Of a stretch of 25,110 bases of DNA, positions 6,823 through 17,228 are shown in pieces; positions within the stretch are counted from its first letter, which is position 1; every line of letters starts with the position of its first letter. Source of the stretch: Terfezia claveryi (taxonomy: Eukaryota > Ascomycota > Pezizomycetes > Pezizales > Pezizaceae); NCBI GenBank assembly GCA_015179025.1, contig WHUX01000459.1, positions 1 through 25,110 of the forward strand. The letters run 5' to 3'. The notes beneath the pieces were generated by a model. The model ran no database searches, was not told the origin of the DNA, and saw only the letters and a program-made list of their open reading frames with translations. Both the position numbers and the translations under genes were made by a program.

Positions 6823-9309
6823 TATGGCCATTTTGAGTATAATGTGATGCCCTTTGGCCTAACCAATGCCCCTGCCTCCTTCCAGCACTTCATCAATGAC
6901 ACCTTGCGGGACTTCCTCGCTGTGTTCTGCACAGCCTACCTGGACGATATCCTCATATACTCGGACTCCCTAGCGGAACACAAAATCCATGTGAGGCAGG
7001 TGTTAGAAAAGCTGGAGAAGCCCGGATTATACCTGAAACTGGAGAAATGCGAGTTTCATGTGCAGGAGGTCAAGTATCTGGGGTTAATCATCACCACCGA
7101 AGGTATCAGGATGGACCCTGCCAAGGTTACCGCTGTCCAGGAATGGCAAATCCCAGCGAATCTCAAGGATGTCCAGGCATTCCTGGGGTTCGCCAACTTT
7201 TACTGGCGCTTTATCCTAGGATATTCGAAGATCGTAGCCCCCCTTACGGCCCTGACCAAAAAAGACCGGCGCTTCAACTGGAATCCAGAAGCCCAATCTG
7301 CCTTCCAGAACCTCAAGGAAGCCTTCTGCTCAGCACCGATCCTGGCCCATTTCGACCCAGACAGCGAATGTATCGTGGAAACTGATGCCTCCGACTATGT
7401 CTCCGCGGGGATATTGTCTCAGTATGTCGATGGAGTCCTTCACCCAGTGGCCTATTTCTCCAAAAAGCACTCCCCGGCGGAGTGTAATTACGAAATCTAT
7501 GATAAGGAATTAATGGCCATTGTGCGAGCATTCGAGGAATGGAGACCACACCTGGAATCGGCAAAGGGGGTTATCGAGGTCCTCTCTGACCATAAGAACC
7601 TAGAGTACTTCACAACTACCAAATTGCTAAATCGCCGACAGGCTAGGTGGTCGGAATTCCTCTCTCGGTTTAACTTCAAGATAAGGTATCGGCCGGGGAA
7701 GGCTGGGGGTAAGCCGGATGCACTGATCAGGAGATCAGGAGATCTCCCTAAAGGGGGGGATGAAAGGCTGAAGTACCAGAATCAGGTGGTAATGAAACCT
7801 GAAAATCTCGACCTGGCGGCCAATACCCTTGCGGAAGCTGAGGCTGACCTCCGACAACTAGTGAGACAGGCACATGAGGACGACCCCCTGGCCAAGGAAA
7901 TTATCACCGCAGTGGATTCTGGCCAGCGCCGCCACCCCAAGATCTCCCTAGCTGAGTGTACCGTCCAGGAAGGCCTCCTCTACCACCTCGAACGGCTGTA
8001 TGTGCCGGAAGGAGAGCTGCGCCTTCGATTGATCAAGGAACACCATAACAGCCTGGTTGCAGGTCACCCTGGAGTGGCCAAAACGTTAGAGCTTCTGGCC
8101 AGGGAATACACATGGATTGACCAACGGAAGGACGTGGAGCAGTACGTACGGAACTGCCACGTTTGCAAGCGTGCTAAGCCTGTCTGCCACGCTCCTTATG
8201 GGACCCTGAAGCCCCTGGAGATCCCAGACCAGCCTTGGCAACACCTAACCATAGACTTTGTGACTGGGTTGCCGGAGGATTCGGGGTTTAACGCTATTCT
8301 TATGGTAGTAGACCGATTGACCAAAATGAGGCATGTTATACCTTGCCATGATACCTGTTCTGCCCGGGACCTCGCCGGCCTCTACCTCAACCACGTATTC
8401 CGCTACCATGGTCTCCCCAAGTCTGTCGTCTCAGACCGCAGCCCCCAATTCGTCTCGGACTTCTGGAAGGTATTCTGCAAGCTTCTGGGAATCAACGTAC
8501 ACCTCTCCACGGCATATCACCCCCAAACAGATGGTCAGTCTGAGCGAATGAATGCAATCATGGAGCAGTACCTGAGAGCATACGTCAATTACCAGCAAAA
8601 CAACTGGGTTTCGCTGCTGGCAACCTGTAAGTTCGCCGCTAACAACCATTTCTTGGAGTCTCTGAAAACCTCCCCGTTCCTGGCCAATTATGGCTGGCAC
8701 CCTCATTTCGTGGACTCTCTAGCACCTTTGCACAAGGCCAGGGAGAACACCCCAGCTAAGGAGTTCGCCACGGAGATTGCTGAGTTGCACTCCACCCTAA
8801 GAGCCGAACTGGTATATGCTCAAGCTAGGCAAGCGGAGTATGCCAACGGATCACGGTTGCCAGCCCCAAGGTACCAGCCTGGAGATAAGGTATGGCTTTC
8901 TAGCAGACACTTCCGGACAGAACGGCCCTCCCGCAAGCTTGATCATAAGTTCCTGGGCCCCTTCGAGGTATTAGCAGCTGTGGGGACTCATGCCTATAGA
9001 TTGAGGTTCCCCAAGGACATCAAGCGACATCCGGTTGTCCATTTCTCTGAGATCGAGCCCGCTGCGGATGACCCTCTCCCCAGACAGAAACACCCTCCAC
9101 CGCCTCCAGTGGTTGTCGAAGGTGAAGAGGAATGGGAGGTGGAGGAAGTACTAGACTCGCGGAGAAGGTATGGGCGTCTCTACTATAATGTCAAGTGGCT
9201 AGGGGATGAGGAAACGACCTGGCAGCCCGCTGAAGATCTGGAGAATGCCACGGACTTGGTCGCCCTGTTCCACCAACGTTATCCACGGAAGCCTCGGCCC
9301 ACTGAATAA
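6823..9309 (+). CDS. pol: Element D pol: RT palm, RNase H, integrase, chromodomain (821-aa ORF from 6844)
   Basis: This is the longest open frame in the window. Numbering from Met 6844: [14 protein letters not shown] 3-14 and catalytic YLDD 32-35; RNase H D181 (TDASDY), E222 and D249; linker with only three Ala-Glu/Asp units 330-336. The integrase zinc-binding motif is H400/H408/C438/C441, and the DDE triad is D471, D531 and E574. The GPF module lies near 705 (KFLGPFEV), a proline-rich spacer at 750-755 and a chromodomain at about 761-813 (EWEVEEVL, VKW, TTWQPAEDLE). It ends with TAA at 9307. It is separated from the N-terminal half of RT only by one TGA, so all catalytic residues survive. 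On its own it lacks a natural start and is a fragment of the Gag-Pol polyprotein. Confidence 0.95.
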   Translation, partial: YGHFEYNVMPFGLTNAPASFQHFINDTLRDFLAVFCTAYLDDILIYSDSLAEHKIHVRQVLEKLEKPGLYLKLEKCEFHVQEVKYLGLIITTEGIRMDPAKVTAVQEWQIPANLKDVQAFLGFANFYWRFILGYSKIVAPLTALTKKDRRFNWNPEAQSAFQNLKEAFCSAPILAHFDPDSECIVETDASDYVSAGILSQYVDGVLHPVAYFSKKHSPAECNYEIYDKELMAIVRAFEEWRPHLESAKGVIEVLSDHKNLEYFTTTKLLNRRQARWSEFLSRFNFKIRYRPGKAGGKPDALIRRSGDLPKGGDERLKYQNQVVMKPENLDLAANTLAEAEADLRQLVRQAHEDDPLAKEIITAVDSGQRRHPKISLAECTVQEGLLYHLERLYVPEGELRLRLIKEHHNSLVAGHPGVAKTLELLAREYTWIDQRKDVEQYVRNCHVCKRAKPVCHAPYGTLKPLEIPDQPWQHLTIDFVTGLPEDSGFNAILMVVDRLTKMRHVIPCHDTCSARDLAGLYLNHVFRYHGLPKSVVSDRSPQFVSDFWKVFCKLLGINVHLSTAYHPQTDGQSERMNAIMEQYLRAYVNYQQNNWVSLLATCKFAANNHFLESLKTSPFLANYGWHPHFVDSLAPLHKARENTPAKEFATEIAELHSTLRAELVYAQARQAEYANGSRLPAPRYQPGDKVWLSSRHFRTERPSRKLDHKFLGPFEVLAAVGTHAYRLRFPKDIKRHPVVHFSEIEPAADDPLPRQKHPPPPPVVVEGEEEWEVEEVLDSRRRYGRLYYNVKWLGDEETTWQPAEDLENATDLVALFHQRYPRKPRPTE

Positions 9310-9528
9310 TGCCCCGCCTTGTCCTTACTCGCCCAGAGTCGTAGATTGTGCCCTTTGTGTGTTTTTTGATATTCGGAGTTATGGCCTGGTTGTTGTTGTT
9401 GTTTTACCTACTTCCAGAGTTAGGGTTGGGTTATTGGTTATTGGTTTCACTCGCCTGTTTTGTTTGTTTTCCACCTTGCCTTTCGCCTTGCCTTTCGTCG
9501 CTGGGGCTCCGAGCCTAAAGGGGGGTAG
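9310..9528 (+). other. Element D 3' untranslated region and polypurine tract
   Basis: About 207 bp of T/G-rich sequence with GTTGTT repeats between the pol stop and the purine tract AAAGGGGGG (9517-9525), followed by TAG and the LTR. No gene is seen. The same region in B is where element C landed, and it serves here as the intact reference for that junction. Confidence 0.85.
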
Positions 9529-10085
9529 TGTCACAACCGTCCCTTCCCAGCCTAGTCTGACCTCGTTGTTGTTATTCATTGTTCCTTCTGGCATTACCTG
9601 CGAACTCAGGTGATAGCGTTGTTATCTCGGCTCCCGAGATAAGGGGTCTCGGGAACCTTATTCCTTCTGGTGGCCTTGGCCAGGAAGGAAGCCTGTATAT
9701 ATAGCTTGCTCTCTCCGCCCTCTCGTTGGATCCCCATCCAACGTCTTGTATATCCAATACAGGGCCTTGCTTCTCTCCACGTTAGTGCATCTCCCTTGTG
9801 CACCTCCTTGCCTTGCCTCGCCTTGTCTCTGCAGCCCAGCTGCCTCCCTTGACACACGCGGCAACTGCTTCCACGTGTCTCGTATCCCTTGTCCTCTGCC
9901 TCTCTTGCCTCTTGCCCTTGCCTCCCGTCTCAGCCTCCCCCTGGTCACACACGTAGCGTTCCTACGTGTGTCTTACCCTAGCCTTTCCCCCGATCACACA
10001 CGTAGCGCTCCTACGTCTGCGATTGCCCCTTGCCACTTCCCCGGCGTACCCCTTGGTCGCCTTGTCCCCCAGAGCCCTCGTTACG
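9529..10085 (+). mobile_element. Element D 3' LTR
   Basis: Aligns end to end with 3849-4404: same TATATATA box (9696-9703), U3 inverted repeats and two U5 hairpins. The last base is G instead of A if a 5-bp target duplication is assumed. Short antisense and sense open frames in it are by-products of pyrimidine-rich composition. Confidence 0.94.
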
Positions 10086-11540
10086 ATCGGATAGCACCTC
10101 AATAATCCCCTTGGCTGACTCCAGGTGTGGCCTCCACTCCTCGAATGCTCACACAATGGCCATTAACTCCTTATCATGGATTTCATAATTACACTCCGCC
10201 GGAGAGTGCTTTTTTGAGAAGTATGCCACTGGGTGGAGGATGCCGTTCATATGCTGGGACAGGATTCCGGCAGACACATAGTCGGAGGCATCTGTTTCTA
10301 CGATACACTCGCTGTCGGGGTCGAAGTGGGCCAGGATCGGGATTGAGCAGAAGGCTTCCTTGAGTTTCTCGAAGGCAGATTGGGCTTCCAGACCCCATTG
10401 GAAGCGTTGGCCCTTTTCCATGCCCTTGGTCTTGGTTAATGCTGTCAGTGGTACCACGATCTTCGAATATCCCAGAATGAACCGGCGATAGAAGTTAGCA
10501 AAACCCAGGAAGGCCTGAACGTCCTTGAGATTGGCGGGGATTTCCCATTCTTGGATTGCCGCAACTTTGGCAGGATCCATTCTGATGCCTTCCGTTGTTA
10601 TTATCAAGCCCAGATACTTCACCTCTTGGACGTGGAATTCGCATTTTTCGGGCTTTAAGTACAACCCTGCTTGTTCCAGCTTTTCCAGGACTCGTCGGAC
10701 GTGGATTTTGTGCTCCGCTAGGGTATCCGAATAGATTAGGATATCGTCTAGGTACGCCGTGCAGAACACATCCAGGAAGTCTTGTAGGGTGTCATTAATA
10801 AAGTATTGGAAGGAGGCCGGGGCGTTAGTTAGGCCGAAGGGCATCACATTGTACTCAAAATGGCCATATCATATCTGGAAGGCAGTTTTTCACTCCTCTC
10901 CCTCAGCGATCCGTACTAGGTTGTAAGCCCCCCTCAGATCCAATTTGGTGAACCACTTTGCTTTGGAAAGCCTGGCTAATGTTTCCTGGATCAGGGGTAA
11001 GGGATACCTGTTTTTGACCGTTATCTCGTTCAGGCCACGATAATCAACACATAACCGAAGGGAGCCATCTGACTTCTTCACGAATAGCACGGGAGCACCT
11101 GCTGGGGAGGAGCTGTAGTGAATGAAGCTCTTGTTGAGGTTTTCCTCCAAGTATTTTTTCAGAGCTTCCAGTTCCACCTGGGATATCCCGTAGAGAGGTC
11201 CATAAGGGGGGGTCTTACCTTCTACCAGTGGGATTGTGTGGTCATATGGTCGGTGGGGAGCGAGCTTTTCTGCAGCTTTTTCCGAGAACAGGTCAATGAA
11301 TTCGTGGTATTCGTCTGGAACCATGGATTTCCACTCCCCCTTAGACCTTGTCTTGTTGATTTCCAGGTTTACGTCATGTATGGAGAGGGCATGCGCCTTC
11401 AGCTTGTGCCTCCTAGTGAGGTAGGCGAAAACCCTGGCTCCGATGAAGTTGATATTTAGGGGTTTTTGGGGTGCGAGGGGGATATCGGGAGCAAGGGAAA
11501 TAAGGGAAACTGGGGGATTGGTGGCATCGATGTACGCGGC
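10086..11540 (-). pseudogene. pol: Element C pol, 5' half: reverse transcriptase and RNase H start
   Basis: Read leftward from 11540: linker [14 protein letters not shown] fingers ([43 protein letters not shown]), palm ([24 protein letters not shown]), connection ([18 protein letters not shown]) and RNase H ([16 protein letters not shown]). It is cut by element D at the VLSD/HKN position. Stops at 10890-10892 (TGG to TGA), 10869-10871 (CGA to TGA) and 10149-10151 (CGA to TGA) break it into 144-aa (10890-11324) and 232-aa (10149-10847) open pieces. The catalytic Asp residues of RT are kept. The connection region has a [14 protein letters not shown] variant unlike that of A and D. Confidence 0.93.
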
Positions 11541-12109
11541 CTAGTGTACCACCTGAGTTGGGTGGATTATGGGGGGCAGTAATGCACACAGACCAGCGAC
11601 AGTGGCCTTCGGCTCTCCGCAGTGTTTTCGGCAGTAAGGCCTATTAAAATGCAGGGTATAGGAGCCAAAGCTGACCGATACATCGTGCATCCTAAGCCAT
11701 GGGATTCCGAGGACAATTGGATACTTGAGCTTTGTAATGAACATAGGGAGGCTTTCGGAGTGGTCCCCAATCTGGGGAGGAGTACATGCGATATTGGTAA
11801 TGGCTCCAGAATAGATAGGTCGGCTATCAATGACATCGAGGAGGCGGGGGGTTTTGAGCTTAGAGGTGGGTATGGCATGTTTACTGACAAAGGCCTGGTC
11901 GATGAAGGCAATTCCTGAGGCTCCACAGTCTACGAGAACTGATGTGACGAGTGTTTTACCATTGAAGGATATCGTGATAGGTACAACAAAATGCTCACCA
12001 AACAGGTAAGACTCGTCAACAGACATAGAAGGAACAGAAAAAGACGACAAAGACAGGTGACCTAGTGCAGGTCCCTTACTAGTGTCAGTGACTATGTAAG
12101 GGACAGGGC
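11541..12109 (-). pseudogene. pol: Element C pol: aspartic protease region
   Basis: Begins after the slippery heptamer at 12110-12116 in the -1 frame. It reads SVDESYLFGEHFVVPITISF, VLVDCGASGIAFIDQ (catalytic Asp intact) and [20 protein letters not shown], then the Pro-rich linker. The stop at 11541-11543 replaces a CAG codon of the other copies (VVHQ). Protease and RT are otherwise in one frame here, unlike in B and D. The open piece from the Met at 12050 is 169 aa. Confidence 0.9.
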
Positions 12110-12116
12110 TTTTCCC
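12072..12116 (-). promoter_or_regulatory. Programmed -1 ribosomal frameshift signal, element C
   Basis: On the minus strand GGGAAAA (12110-12116), a 6-nt spacer GCCCTG and a stem with arms TCCCTTAC (12096-12103) and GTAAGGGA (12072-12079). Relative to B and D the seventh base pair is A-T instead of G-C, changed on both arms, so pairing is preserved. The gag stop TAG lies in the loop side of the hairpin. Confidence 0.87.
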
Positions 12117-13222
12117 GACTCATCCGCCTCTTCAATCCTGGATTCGGAGATGGCGTGGGCGGCCATCGAGTGGTTTTTGCGGAGGGGACATGCCGCGATA
12201 AAATGGTTCCCCTTTCCGCATGCAATGCACAAACCCTGAGTGCGGCGACGGTCGCTTTCCTCCTGGGTAAGACGAGGTCTACCTGCTGACAGGTCCATGG
12301 GGGCAGCCCCACCCGCTACTAGGGAGGGGTGTGCAGGCTTGTTGACCGGTGTAGGTTGTTGTTGGGTGCGTGCTATTGGGAAGGAGATATGGGGGGTCGA
12401 GGTCGGGAGTGCCTTTTGGGGGGCTCTTAGTGCCACTGTCTGCTGTTCCACCCAGCTAGCTTGCTCAATAAGTTCCTCCAGGGTCTTGGTCGGTGGGCAG
12501 TAGACCAGAGCCTTTTTTAGCTCGAAGGTAAGCCCATCTTTGAACTGGTCGAGCTTGGCTTCGTCATTAAAATTGAGCTCTGCTGCCAGCCTAGAGAACT
12601 CAGCGACATAGGTTGACAGTTCGTTGTGTTTTTGCTTGAGGTCTCGCAGGGCCCTGCTGGTGGTTCCTTTAGGATCCGGGTCTCCGAAGGCTCGGTCCAA
12701 GATTGCCATTAGTGCCGGGATGTCTATCAGATCAATCCCCGTTGCCTTGATGAAGGGCTGTACCTGGTCCATGGCCTTACCCTCCAGGAGGCCATAGACG
12801 TATGAGAGCTGGTGGTGGACAGTGGGGAACTTCGCCGAGTCCCCAGAGAGTTTTATTTGTACAGAGTTCTTCCATGCTCGTAACCGGCCTCAGTCCCCAT
12901 TAAACTTGGGCAGGGTTGGTAGGTCTTGTGTTTTCTGGTTCTTTGGACCGTCGGCCAGGTCCAAGGCACGAGTCAGTCTCCGGATGGTTATCCTGTCCTC
13001 TGCTGCATCTTCTCGAAGGAGAGTTATTTCGTCTTCGGCTTCTCGGATTCACTTTTCGGCTTTCTGAAGGTCCGCTCCTTGTTGTTCGCCAATGGCATAA
13101 GTCTCTGTGAATATTTCGATCAAAGTTCTTCGGTATGCTGATAGTTCTGTCAGGTCTGATAGAATCGGAGTTGCTATCCAGGCTGCGAATCTATCGGTGG
13201 GTAGTGGAATATTCGCGGACAT
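12092..13222 (-). pseudogene. gag: Element C gag with two nonsense mutations
   Basis: The proposed start is the ATG at 13220-13222 (MSANIPLPTDRF), just downstream of the primer-binding block. About 376 residues: acidic coiled coil (KAEK..REAEDEITLLRED), capsid-like region (LPKFNGD..GRLRAWKNSV, LLEGKAMDQVQPF, LDRAFGDPDP, STYVAEFSRLAAEL), Gln/Pro linker and CCHC knuckle CIACGKGNHFIAAC, ending SLT-stop at 12092. TGA stops at 13049-13051 and in the FNGD..GRLRAW motif near 12892 both fit CGA to TGA. The C-terminal 226-aa piece (12092-12772) is open. Its sequence is closer to the gag of A than to that of B or D. Confidence 0.9.
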
Positions 13223-13241
13223 CGTACCGGTTGGTCTGAAA

Positions 13242-13253
13242 GATCCAACGTAG
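13242..13253 (-). other. Primer-binding block of element C
   Basis: The sense strand CTACGTTGGATC directly after the 5' LTR is identical to that of the other three elements. The LTR partner in the C 5' LTR has one change (ATGTTGGAT on the plus strand at 13602-13610), while the 3' LTR copy (1650-1658) is a perfect partner. Confidence 0.6.
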
Positions 13254-13828
13254 TATAACGTAGGCCCTGGGAACAAGGCGACCAAGGGGTACGCCGGGAA
13301 GAGGGCAGGGGCTAGGGCGAGACACATGTAGGAACACTACGTGTGTGACTAGGAGAAGGCTGAGATGGGAGGCAAGGGCGAGAGGCAAGAGGGGCAGAGG
13401 GCAAGGGGCACAAGACACGCAGAAGCAGTTGCCACGTGTGTCAAGGGAGGCAGCTGGGCTGCAAACACAAGGCGAGGCAAGGCAAGGACAGGAGGTTCGT
13501 GGGGTGGGCAGCAGGGCTGCAGAGTCGAGGCGAGACAAGGAGGTGCACAAGGGAGATGCACCAACGTAGAGAGAAGCAAGGCCCTGTATTGGATATACAA
13601 GATGTTGGATGGGGATCCAACGAGAGGGCGGAGAAACGATGATATATATACATGATTCCAGGCCAAGGCCGTGGAAGGAATAAGCTTCCCGAGATTCCTA
13701 TCTCGGAAGCTAAGATAACAATCACCCATCGACGACACCCGAACAAGCCTATTCGAGTGTCAGAACAGTACGACACTCGAACAAGCCTGTTCGAGTGTCA
13801 AATCAAGACGAAGGACATGGTTGTAACA
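13254..13828 (-). mobile_element. Element C 5' LTR
   Basis: 575 bp. The left terminus reads TATAACG rather than TGTAACG, a decayed terminal dinucleotide. The TATATATA box is at 13643-13650. Near the U3 start are two tandem inverted repeats about 38 bp apart. The second (13772-13799) is perfect, with 12-bp arms GACACTCGAACA around AGCC; the first (13734-13761) is imperfect. R-U5 is shared with the other elements. Confidence 0.94.
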
Positions 13829-13980
13829 AAGACAAAAACAAACAAAACAGGCGACTAAAACCAATAACCCATAACACAACCCCAACGCCAGAAGTACGTA
13901 CCAACAATAATCCCAACAACAACGACAATAACAACATTGACAAAACAACCCTAATAACTAATTCCAGGACGACAAGAACA
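13829..13980 (-). other. Element B 3' untranslated region, remaining part
   Basis: Starts with the right copy of the AAGAC duplication and then continues the B sequence interrupted at 1301. It is rich in AAC/GTT repeats. It ends at the B pol stop (13981). No gene is seen in it. Confidence 0.85.
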
Positions 13981-15639
13981 TCATTGGGAGGGGCAAGGCT
14001 TCCGGGGGTAACGTTGGTGGAACAGGGTGATCAAGTCCTGTGCGTTTTCCAGGTCCTCTGCTGGTTGCCAGGTTGTCTCCTCATCTCCCAGCCATTTGAC
14101 CTTATATTGTAGGTGCTCATACCTTCTTTGGGAGTCCAGCACTTCCTCTACCTCCCATTCCTCATCACCTTCGATAACCACAGAGGGAGGTGGAGGGTGT
14201 TTCTGGCCGGGGAGAGGGTCGCTAGCGGCAGGCTCGATCTCGGAGACATGGACAACTGAATGTCGTTTGATGTCTTTGGGGAACCTCAGGCGGTAGGCAT
14301 GAGTGCCCACAGCAGCCAACACCTCAAATGGACCCAGGAACTTGTGGTCGAGCTTGCGGGAGGGCCGTTCTGTTCGGAAGTGCTGGCTGGAGAGCCATAC
14401 CTTGTCGCCTGGCTGATATCTGGAGGCTGGCAACCGTGAGCCGTTGGCATATTCGGCTTACCTGGCTTGCATATACCTCAGCTCTGCCTTTAGGGTTGAG
14501 TGGAGCTCAGCGATTCCGGCTGCGAATTCCTTGGCTGGGAGTTGGGCTTTCTGCAGGGGAGCTAGGGTGTCTACAAATTGGGGGTGCCAACCGTAATTGG
14601 CCAGAAAAGGAGAGGTTTTAGAGGATTCTGAGAACTAGTTGTTCACAGTGAATTCGTAGGTGGCCAGCAGCGAAACCCAGTTATCCTGCTGGTAGTTGAC
14701 AAAGGCCCGCAGATATTGCTACATAATGGCATTCATCCTCTCTGATTGGCCGTCCGTCTGGGGGTGATATGCCATTGACAGCCGCACTTTGATCCCCAGA
14801 AGTTCGCAGAAGGCTTGCCAGAATTCTGAGGTAAACTGGGGGCCACGGTCGGATACAATCGATTCAGGGAGGCCATGGTATCGGAATACATTATTGAGGT
14901 AGAGATTGGCTAACTCTGGGGCAGAGCAGGTATCCCGGCAAGGTATAACGTGCCTCATTTTTGTCAACCGATCTACCACCATCAAGATAGCGTTGAATCC
15001 CGAGTCTTCTGACAACCCTGTCATGAAGTCCATAGTCAGGTGCAGCCACGGCCGATCAGGGATATCCAGAGGTTTCAGGGTCCCATACGGGGCATGGCGG
15101 ACAGGCTTAGCACGCTTGCAAACATGGCAGTTCTATAAGTACTGCTCTACGTCCTTCCGTTGGTCAATCCATGTGTATTCCCTGGCCAGAAGCTCTAACA
15201 TATTGGCCACTCCAGGGTGACCTGCAACCAGGCTGTCATGGTGTTCCTTGATCAATCGAAGGCGCAGCTCTCCTTCCGGCACATACAGCCGTTCGAGGTG
15301 GTTGAGGAGGCCTTCCTGGACGGTACACTCAGCTAGGGAGATCTTGGGGTGGCGGCGCTGGCCAGAATCTACTGCGGTGATAATTTCCTTGGCCAGGGGG
15401 TTGTCCTCATATGCCTGTCTCACTAGTTGTCAGAGGTCAGCCTCAGCTTCAGCTTCCGCAAGGGTATTGGCCGCCAGGTCGAGATTTTCAGGTTTCAGTA
15501 CCACCTGATTCTGGTACTTCAGCCTTTCATCCCCCCCTTTAGGGAGATCTCCTGATCTCCTGGTCAGTGCATCCGGCTTACTCCCAGCCTTTCCCGGCCG
15601 ATACCCTATCTTGAAGTTAAACCGAGAGAGGAATTCCGA
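13981..15639 (-). pseudogene. pol: Element B pol: integrase and chromodomain, many stops
   Basis: Read leftward: linker [23 protein letters not shown], zinc-binding region (HHDSLVAGHPG...CHVCKRAKP), DDE core with MDFMTG and VSDRGPQF, GPF module (KFLGPFEVLAAV), and a chromodomain (EEWEVEEVLDSQRRY, VKW, TTWQPAEDLE) ending PRKPCPSQ at 13981. The third catalytic residue is lost: the Glu codon of NAIME is a TAG at 14719-14721 (GAG to TAG, a transversion). Further stops follow QYL (CGG to TAG), NN and QAR in the 14440-15130 interval, and one precedes MRQAYED at about 15430. Open pieces are 150 aa (13981-14433), 104 aa (14719-15033) and 96 aa (15133-15423). Confidence 0.92.
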
Positions 15640-16510
15640 CTACCTAGCCTGTCGGCGATTTAGCAATTTGGTGGTTGTGAAGTACTCTAGGTTCTTATGG
15701 TCAGAGAGGACCTCGATAACCCCCTTTGCCGATTCCAGGTGTGGTCTCCATTCCTCGAATGCTCGCACAATGGCCATTAACTCCTTATCATAGATTTCGT
15801 AATTACACTCCACCGGGGAGTGCTTTTTGGAGAAATAGGCCACTGGGTGGAGGACTCCATCGACATACTGGGACAGGATTCCGGCGAAGACATAGTCGGA
15901 GGTGTCCGTTTCCATGATGCACTCGCTATCAGGGTCAAAATGGGCCAGGATTGGGGCTGAGCAGAAGGCTTCCTTGAGGTTCTGGAAGGCGGATTTGGCT
16001 TCTGGATTCCAGTGGAAGGCCCTTTTTGTCAGGTGTGAGCCAGCTTCTACCTTCGTTTTCGTCAAGGCCATCAGGGGTGCCGCGATTCTTGAGTATCCCT
16101 TGATAAATTGGCGGTAGAAGTTGGCAAATCCTAGGAAGGCCTGCACATCCTTCAAATTGGCTGGGGTTTCCCACTCTTGGATTGCAGCAACTTTGGCGGG
16201 GTCCATCCTAATACCTTCCGTGGTTATGATCAAGCTTAGGTACTTTACCTCTTGGATGTGGAATTCACATTTTTCAGGCTTAAGGTACAGCCCAGCCTGC
16301 TCCAGCTTCTCCAAGACTTGCCTGATATGGATTTTGTGCTCTGCCAGAGTATCTGAATAGATCAAGATATCGTCGAGGTAAGCCGTGCAGAACACGTCCA
16401 GGAAGTCTTGCAGAGTGTCATTAATAAAGTGTTGGAAAGAGGCCGGGGCATTGGTCAAGCCGAAGGGCATGACGTTGTACTCAAAGTGGCCGTAACATGT
16501 CCGGAAGGCA
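15640..16510 (-). pseudogene. pol: Element B pol: RT palm and RNase H
   Basis: The open frame from Met 16470 gives 276 aa: [40 protein letters not shown], the connection variant [18 protein letters not shown], and RNase [17 protein letters not shown] with DKELMAIV and SDHKN. It ends at TAG 15640-15642, where the other copies have TGG (QARWSEF). The connection segment is longer than and different from that in A and D. The frame is offset from the upstream RT piece by a 1-base deletion in a G run near 16525 (EGEEW motif). Confidence 0.93.
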
Positions 16511-17228
16511 GTTTTCCACTCCTCCCCTCAGTGATCCGAACTAGGTTGTACGCCCCTCTCAAGTCCAATTTGGAGAACCATTTTGCCTTGGAAAGCCTAG
16601 CTAATGTCTCCTGGATTAAGGGTAGGGGGTACCTGTTTTTGACCGTTATCTCGTTTAGGCCCTGGTAATCGATACACAACTGGAGAGAGCTGTCCGATTT
16701 CTTCACGAAAAGCACTGGGGCACCCGCTGGTGAGGAGCTGTGGCGAATGAAGCTCTTGTTGAGGTTTTCCTCCAAGTATTTCTTCAAAGCTTCCAGCTCC
16801 AACTGGGACATTCCGTAGAGGGGCCTATAGGGAGAGGTTTTACCCTCTATCAGCGGAATCGTGTAGTCATATGGCTGGTGGGGTGCGAGTTTTTCTGCGG
16901 CCTTTTCCGAGAACAGGTCGATGAATTCGTGGTATTCGTCCGGGACCATGGACTTCCACTCCTCCTTCGACCGGGTCTTACCAATCTCTAGATTTACCTC
17001 ATGTATGGACAGAGCATGAGCCTTCAGCTTGTGCCTCCTGGTGAGGTAAGCGAAAGCCCCTGTCCCAATAAAGCTAATGTTGAGGGACTTTGGGGGACCA
17101 GGGGAGCAAGGAGACGCGGGAGGGACAGGGGGCATGGGGGGACAGGGGGAACAGGGGAATTGGCATCGATATGCGCGGACGGGTGTGCCACCTGGATCGG
17201 GTGCATTATCGGGGGTGGCAAGGCACAC
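16455..17228 (-). pseudogene. pol: Element B pol: RT N-terminal part
   Basis: Reads through the proline-rich linker (PCPPMPPVPPASPCSPGPP), then KSLNISFIGTGAFAYLTRR, the RT fingers ([32 protein letters not shown]) and [13 protein letters not shown]. After RITEG the frame breaks through loss of one G, giving a short unrelated tail. The frame differs by -1 from the protease frame upstream, as it does in D. Confidence 0.9.

Larger units (their letters stand above)
3849..10085 (+). mobile_element. Element D: youngest, uninterrupted Ty3/gypsy chromovirus in opposite orientation
   Basis: A complete 6.24-kb element on the plus strand: LTR 3849-4404, primer-binding block 4405-4416, gag, pol, polypurine tract 9517-9525, LTR 9529-10085. 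The two LTRs differ at about 18 positions plus a 1-base indel (roughly 96.6% identical by eye), the lowest divergence of the three pairs. It split C in the RNase H region. It is defective: gag has three stops and a 31-bp deletion, the protease catalytic Asp is Asn, the protease and RT frames differ, and RT has one TGA. Confidence 0.96.
1302..13828 (-). mobile_element. Element C: Ty3/gypsy chromovirus, interrupted by element D
   Basis: The parts are 1302-3848 and 10086-13828, about 6.3 kb without D. The LTRs are 574 and 575 bp. Hand alignment gives about 30 substitutions and one indel, close to 95% identity. Identical 5-bp target duplications AAGAC bracket it. All ten in-frame stops found in its gag and pol are explained by single C:G to T:A transitions. 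The gag differs clearly in sequence from those of B and D. Confidence 0.95.

Noticed and set aside
13049..13327. N-terminal extension of C gag starting in the LTR (Met at 13327)
   Set aside because: It is in frame by chance in C, is absent as a consistent frame in B, and would begin inside U5. The ATG at 13220-13222 aligns with the starts of the other gags.
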